From: Microterricola viridarii
Lineage (GTDB): Bacteria; Actinomycetota; Actinomycetes; Actinomycetales; Microbacteriaceae
Length of the DNA stretch: 64,000 nucleotides
NCBI RefSeq assembly: GCF_001542775.1
Contig: NZ_CP014145.1
Location: 2,914,001-2,978,000, forward strand
Direction: 5' to 3'
Made by a program: the position numbers and the translations under genes. Numbering within the stretch: position 1 is the first letter of the stretch; each line of letters opens with the position of its first letter. Below the pieces are notes generated by a model. That model saw only the letters and a program-made list of their open reading frames with translations, made no database searches and had not been told where the DNA came from. Positions 61,297-64,000 of this stretch are shown here, one piece after another.

Positions 61297-62304
61297 CTCT
61301 CCTTCGGGCACTACCAGGCCATCCCCGGCTCCCGCACGCGCAACGCCAGCGACGTGCTGCTGCAATCCATCGAGCTGGCCGAGGCTGCCGAGGAGATCGG
61401 CATCGACGGCGCCTACTTCCGGGTGCACCACTTCGCCAAGCAGCTGGCCTCACCGTTCCCGCTGCTCGCCGCGATCGGCGCGCGCACTTCGCGCATCGAG
61501 ATCGGCACCGGCGTCATCGACATGCGCTACGAGAACGCGCTCTACATGGCCGAGGAGGCGGCCGCCGCCGACCTGATCAGTGGCGGCAGGCTGCAGCTCG
61601 GCGTGAGCCGCGGATCACCCGAGCCGGCCATGAACGGGGCGCGCACCTTCGGCTACGTTCCGCCGGAGGGCGTGGCGGATGCCGACCTCGCCCGCGCCAA
61701 GACCGAGCTGTTCCGCGCTGCCATCACCGGGGCCGGGGTCGCCGAGCCGAACCCGCAGATGACGGGCAGCTACGAGCCGCTCTCGATCGAGCCGCAGTCC
61801 CCCGGACTCGCCGACCGCATCTGGTGGGGTGCCGGCAGCCGGGCCACCGGCCAGTGGGCGGCCGAGCAGGGCATGAACCTGATGAGCTCCACGCTGCTCA
61901 CCGAAGACACGGGTGTGCCGTTCGACCAGCTGCAGGCCGAGCAGATCGCTCTGTTCCGCGCGGCTTGGGCCGAGCAGGGCTGGGAGCGCACGCCCCGCGT
62001 CTCGATCAGCCGCAGCGTCATCCCCGTCATCACCGACGAGGACCGCCGCTACTTCGGCGGCGGCCGTGACAGCGAAGACCAGGTCGGCTACATCGACGGC
62101 GGCATCGCCCGTTTCGGCAAGAGCTACACCGGCGAGCCCGACAAGATCGCGGCCGAGCTGGCCGCCGACGCCGCCGTGCAGGCCGCCGACACCGTGCTGC
62201 TCACCATCCCCAATCAGCTCGGCGTCGACTACAACGCCCGCCTGCTGCAGACGATCGCCGACCACATCGCACCCGCGATCGGCTGGGAGCCGAACCTGGC
62301 GTAG
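61279..62304 (+). CDS. LLM-class flavin/F420-dependent oxidoreductase (LLM-B)
   Basis: The 341-residue luciferase-like protein has RIGFLSFGHYQAIPGSRT, YFRVHHFAKQLASPFPLLAA, TSRIEIGTGVIDMRYENAL, SGGRLQLGVSRGSPEPAMNG and DRIWWGAGSRATGQWAAEQG. The pattern is closer to the alkanal-monooxygenase-like group than LLM-A is. GTG at 61279 is the start; its first six codons also occur as a remnant at the far side of the island. A terminator follows. Confidence 0.92.
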   Translation: MKRIGFLSFGHYQAIPGSRTRNASDVLLQSIELAEAAEEIGIDGAYFRVHHFAKQLASPFPLLAAIGARTSRIEIGTGVIDMRYENALYMAEEAAAADLISGGRLQLGVSRGSPEPAMNGARTFGYVPPEGVADADLARAKTELFRAAITGAGVAEPNPQMTGSYEPLSIEPQSPGLADRIWWGAGSRATGQWAAEQGMNLMSSTLLTEDTGVPFDQLQAEQIALFRAAWAEQGWERTPRVSISRSVIPVITDEDRRYFGGGRDSEDQVGYIDGGIARFGKSYTGEPDKIAAELAADAAVQAADTVLLTIPNQLGVDYNARLLQTIADHIAPAIGWEPNLA

Positions 62305-62320
62305 CCCTGATCGAGTCAGC

Positions 62321-62358
62321 AGAGAATGCTCCAAGATTTCGGTCTTGGAGCATTCTCT
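62321..62358 (+). terminator. hairpin after LLM-B
   Basis: AGAGAATGCTCCAAGA pairs perfectly with TCTTGGAGCATTCTCT around six bases. It may also serve the convergent CPBP gene. Confidence 0.75.
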
Positions 62359-62396
62359 GGTGAGTGGAGTGAATCGAGCGGGTTCCGGCTCTCAGA

Positions 62397-63191
62397 TCAC
62401 TTGGTGAGGGCGTACGAATCGGTGCCGATTCGCTCGTGTGAGCCTCGGATGACGAACGCGACAACCGCGAGTCCGGCGATACCCGCGATGAGGTAGACGG
62501 TGCCGCCCAGAGCCGCGAGCGGTCCAGGAGTGCCGTGGCCGACCGCAAATGTCGAGAAGTCCCAGAAGCCGTGGAGCACCATGGCCCAGATCAGCGTCCC
62601 GGTCGTGCGCCGCAGGATGTAGAACACCGTGCCGCCGAGGAACGCCATCCCCACCTGAGCGAGGGTCGTGCCGAGATCCTGCCCCATGAGCGCGTTCACG
62701 AGGTGCATCAGGGCGAAGGCCGCCGTGCTGATGAACCAGACCCACAGTTCCCCGAATCGGCTACGGAGGCTCGTGAGGAGGAGACCCCGGGTTGCCAGCT
62801 CTTCGGTGAATCCCACGAGCAGCAACACGAGGGAAGCCGCGAAGAACGCGCCATCGTAGGAGCCCCAGTCGGTGCTGGCGAGGTTGATGAGCAACGCGAC
62901 GACCATGAGCGCGGGCACGAAGAGGGGCCAGCGCGCACTGTGCTTGCGGTCGAAGAGCGCAGGACGCCACCACCCCAGGAGGCTCGTCGTGATGGCGAGG
63001 AAGATCGCGCCGACGATGAGCGAGAGCCCGGCGCCGAGGAACAGGCTTTCGCCGTCGCGGCCGAACTGCGTGTAGGGGACGCCGGAGAGCGTTCCCACGA
63101 TGAACACGAGTGCGGTGTAGGCCAGCCAGATTGCCAGGCCGATCCAGACGCGGGGGCGGACACGAAGCGTCGCAGTGGGCGATTCAGACAT
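62397..63191 (-). CDS. CPBP-family intramembrane glutamic endopeptidase
   Basis: The 264-residue product has about eight helices and the CPBP (Abi/CAAX protease) motifs: VGFTEELATRGLLLTSL (E-E-x-x-x-R), AAFALMHLVNAL (F-x-x-x-H) and MVLHGFWDFS (H-x-x-x-D). Relatives act as immunity proteins, CAAX-like proteases or scaffold proteins; no peptide-toxin gene is adjacent. ATG at 63191 has only a weak ribosome site (GAAAG). Confidence 0.92.
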   Translation of the reverse strand: MSESPTATLRVRPRVWIGLAIWLAYTALVFIVGTLSGVPYTQFGRDGESLFLGAGLSLIVGAIFLAITTSLLGWWRPALFDRKHSARWPLFVPALMVVALLINLASTDWGSYDGAFFAASLVLLLVGFTEELATRGLLLTSLRSRFGELWVWFISTAAFALMHLVNALMGQDLGTTLAQVGMAFLGGTVFYILRRTTGTLIWAMVLHGFWDFSTFAVGHGTPGPLAALGGTVYLIAGIAGLAVVAFVIRGSHERIGTDSYALTK

Positions 63192-63343
63192 CACGTTTGC
63201 ACTTTCTCGTTTGGGATCTTGCGATGCACGCGATCGTATTGGCCTGATCGCTCGCGGGAGAGCGACACACAGAACGAAAAGGGTGTTTGGGTCGGCGCGA
63301 CAGAGCGGCCCGATGGCAAAGCCACTCGGCGTCCACCGCCCGG

Positions 63344-63751
63344 TCAGTCCACGACGGCGGCGACGGCCTCGATCTCGACGAGCTGATTGTCGTAGCCCAG
63401 CACCGTCACCCCCATCAGCGTGCTGGGCACGTCGTGCGCGCCGAAGGCCTCTCTGACAACGTTCCACGCCGCCACGAGGTCGGCCTGCCGGGAGGACGCA
63501 ACGAGGACACGGGTGCTGATGACATCCTCGATCGTCGCCCCCGCGGCCGCCAGTGCGCTCGTCATCGTCTCGATGCAGACGGCGGCCTGCCCGGCGTAGT
63601 CGCCCACGGCGGCTGTGGTGCCGTCGGCGGCAAGCGGGCACGCACCGGCGAGGAAGATCAGGCGCGCTTCCTTGGGGGCTGTCGCCGCATACGCGTACTG
63701 CGCAACGTCGGAGAGGGTGTCAGAGCGGATGAGGCGCACGGAGCCAGGCAT
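63344..63751 (-). CDS. RidA/YjgF-family protein
   Basis: The 135-residue product has the RidA core: YAYAATAPKEARLIFLAGAC, QAAVCIETMTSALAAAGATI, EDVISTRVLVASSRQADLVA and a final LVEIEAVAAV. The canonical active-site Arg is replaced in context by STRVLV, as in several subgroups. RidA deaminates reactive enamines; some subgroups do not. ATG at 63751 is leaderless: TAGGCT ends seven bases upstream. Confidence 0.9.
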   Translation of the reverse strand: MPGSVRLIRSDTLSDVAQYAYAATAPKEARLIFLAGACPLAADGTTAAVGDYAGQAAVCIETMTSALAAAGATIEDVISTRVLVASSRQADLVAAWNVVREAFGAHDVPSTLMGVTVLGYDNQLVEIEAVAAVVD

Positions 63752-63839
63752 GGCCCAGAGCCTAGCGGCACGCGGGGCCACCTCGCGGGGAGCCGAGCCC
63801 AGCTTCCCCACGCAGCCGAGAGTCCCCTACTCTACGAGG

Positions 63840-63890
63840 ATGCCTGGGTTGATCGTGTGTCGTCGTGTGCCAGCCGTGGGGCGGCGATGA
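63840..63890 (+). CDS. leaderless 16-codon upstream ORF coupled to the GNAT gene
   Basis: MPGLIVCRRVPAVGRR is encoded from ATG 63840, six bases after a TACTCT -10 (63828-63833). Its TGA overlaps the ATG of the GNAT gene (ATGA at 63887-63890), which itself has no Shine-Dalgarno. Ribosomes ending here could restart on the acetyltransferase. Confidence 0.45.
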   Translation: MPGLIVCRRVPAVGRR

Positions 63891-64000
63891 GCCTCGGCCA
63901 CGCTCCCGGCGCGATCCGCATTCGCGCGGGAGTGGTGCCCGATGACGTCGAACGCTGCGCCGAGATCTGGGTGCGCGCCCTCGAGGCGCGCGACGGCACC
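63887..64000 (+). CDS. GNAT-family acetyltransferase (N-terminus only; cut by window edge)
   Basis: Thirty-eight codons are visible: a short leader followed by GAIRIRAGVVPDDVERCAEI and WVRALEARDG, the beta-1/alpha-1 start of a GCN5-related acetyltransferase. The catalytic acetyl-CoA motif lies outside the window, so the family call is provisional. The ATG overlaps the stop of the preceding small ORF. Confidence 0.65.
   Translation, partial: MSLGHAPGAIRIRAGVVPDDVERCAEIWVRALEARDGT

Overview
The window reads as one contiguous piece of a high-GC actinobacterial chromosome. Menaquinone genes, a CcsB/ResB/CcdA cytochrome c assembly cluster, F420-type luciferase-like oxidoreductases, the 32-residue basic ribosomal peptide bS22 and very frequent leaderless starts (TANNNT followed by a start codon 6-7 bases later) all fit a member of the Microbacteriaceae. 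The genus cannot be read from the sequence. No rRNA, CRISPR array, prophage or insertion sequence was found; there is one tRNA (Arg, ACG).

Layout. 1-5 kb: menaquinone genes (menB-menE-menA on minus, menC divergent); menE carries an in-frame insertion of the genome's own dispersed repeat. 5-10 kb: cytochrome c maturation operon (phosphoglycerate-mutase-like protein, TlpA, CcdA, ResB, CcsB). 10-15 kb: an organophosphate or phosphonate uptake operon (HAD hydrolase, PhnD, PhnC, two PhnE, RpiR regulator) preceded by a PHO-box-like direct repeat. 15-18 kb: an unknown gene, a short archaeal-type AspRS and a copper-chaperone-like gene under a CsoR-like palindrome. 18-26 kb: one minus-strand operon with arylsulfatase, HAD phosphatase, SulP transporter, MscS channel, YfeO-like ClC channel and GAP-family membrane protein. 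26-35 kb: small redox and regulatory genes, bS22, an ArsR regulator, a Trk/Ktr potassium system (trkH frameshifted), tandem YqhA proteins, and proC facing a CDF transporter across a symmetrical promoter. 35-42 kb: a 0.67-kb repeat array, tadA, upp, a leaderless 33-codon ORF ahead of a winged-helix regulator, further regulators and a 43-residue basic protein. 42-52 kb: MFS drug exporter with its TetR regulator, a transglycosylase, an acyl-CoA synthetase, and a GntR-controlled amidohydrolase/C26 peptidase/MHS transporter cluster. 52-59 kb: PadR regulator with its target, metY and a frameshifted malY, tRNA-Arg, small proteins. 59-64 kb: two divergent LLM oxidoreductases split by a single-gene island, then CPBP protease, RidA and a truncated GNAT gene.

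The strongest candidate for something undescribed is 59475-61296. A low-GC segment carries one 496-residue P-loop ATPase with a possible PD-(D/E)XK-like C-terminus. It sits exactly in the intergenic space between the two LLM genes and is bounded by about 80-base direct repeats that duplicate that intergenic space, so both neighbours stay intact. Size, composition and single-gene cargo resemble anti-phage defence islands, but the function is inferred.

Three genes (trkH, a C26 peptidase, malY) each appear to lack one base in a short G/C run. This is either real decay or a systematic sequencing error, and should be settled before those loci are interpreted.
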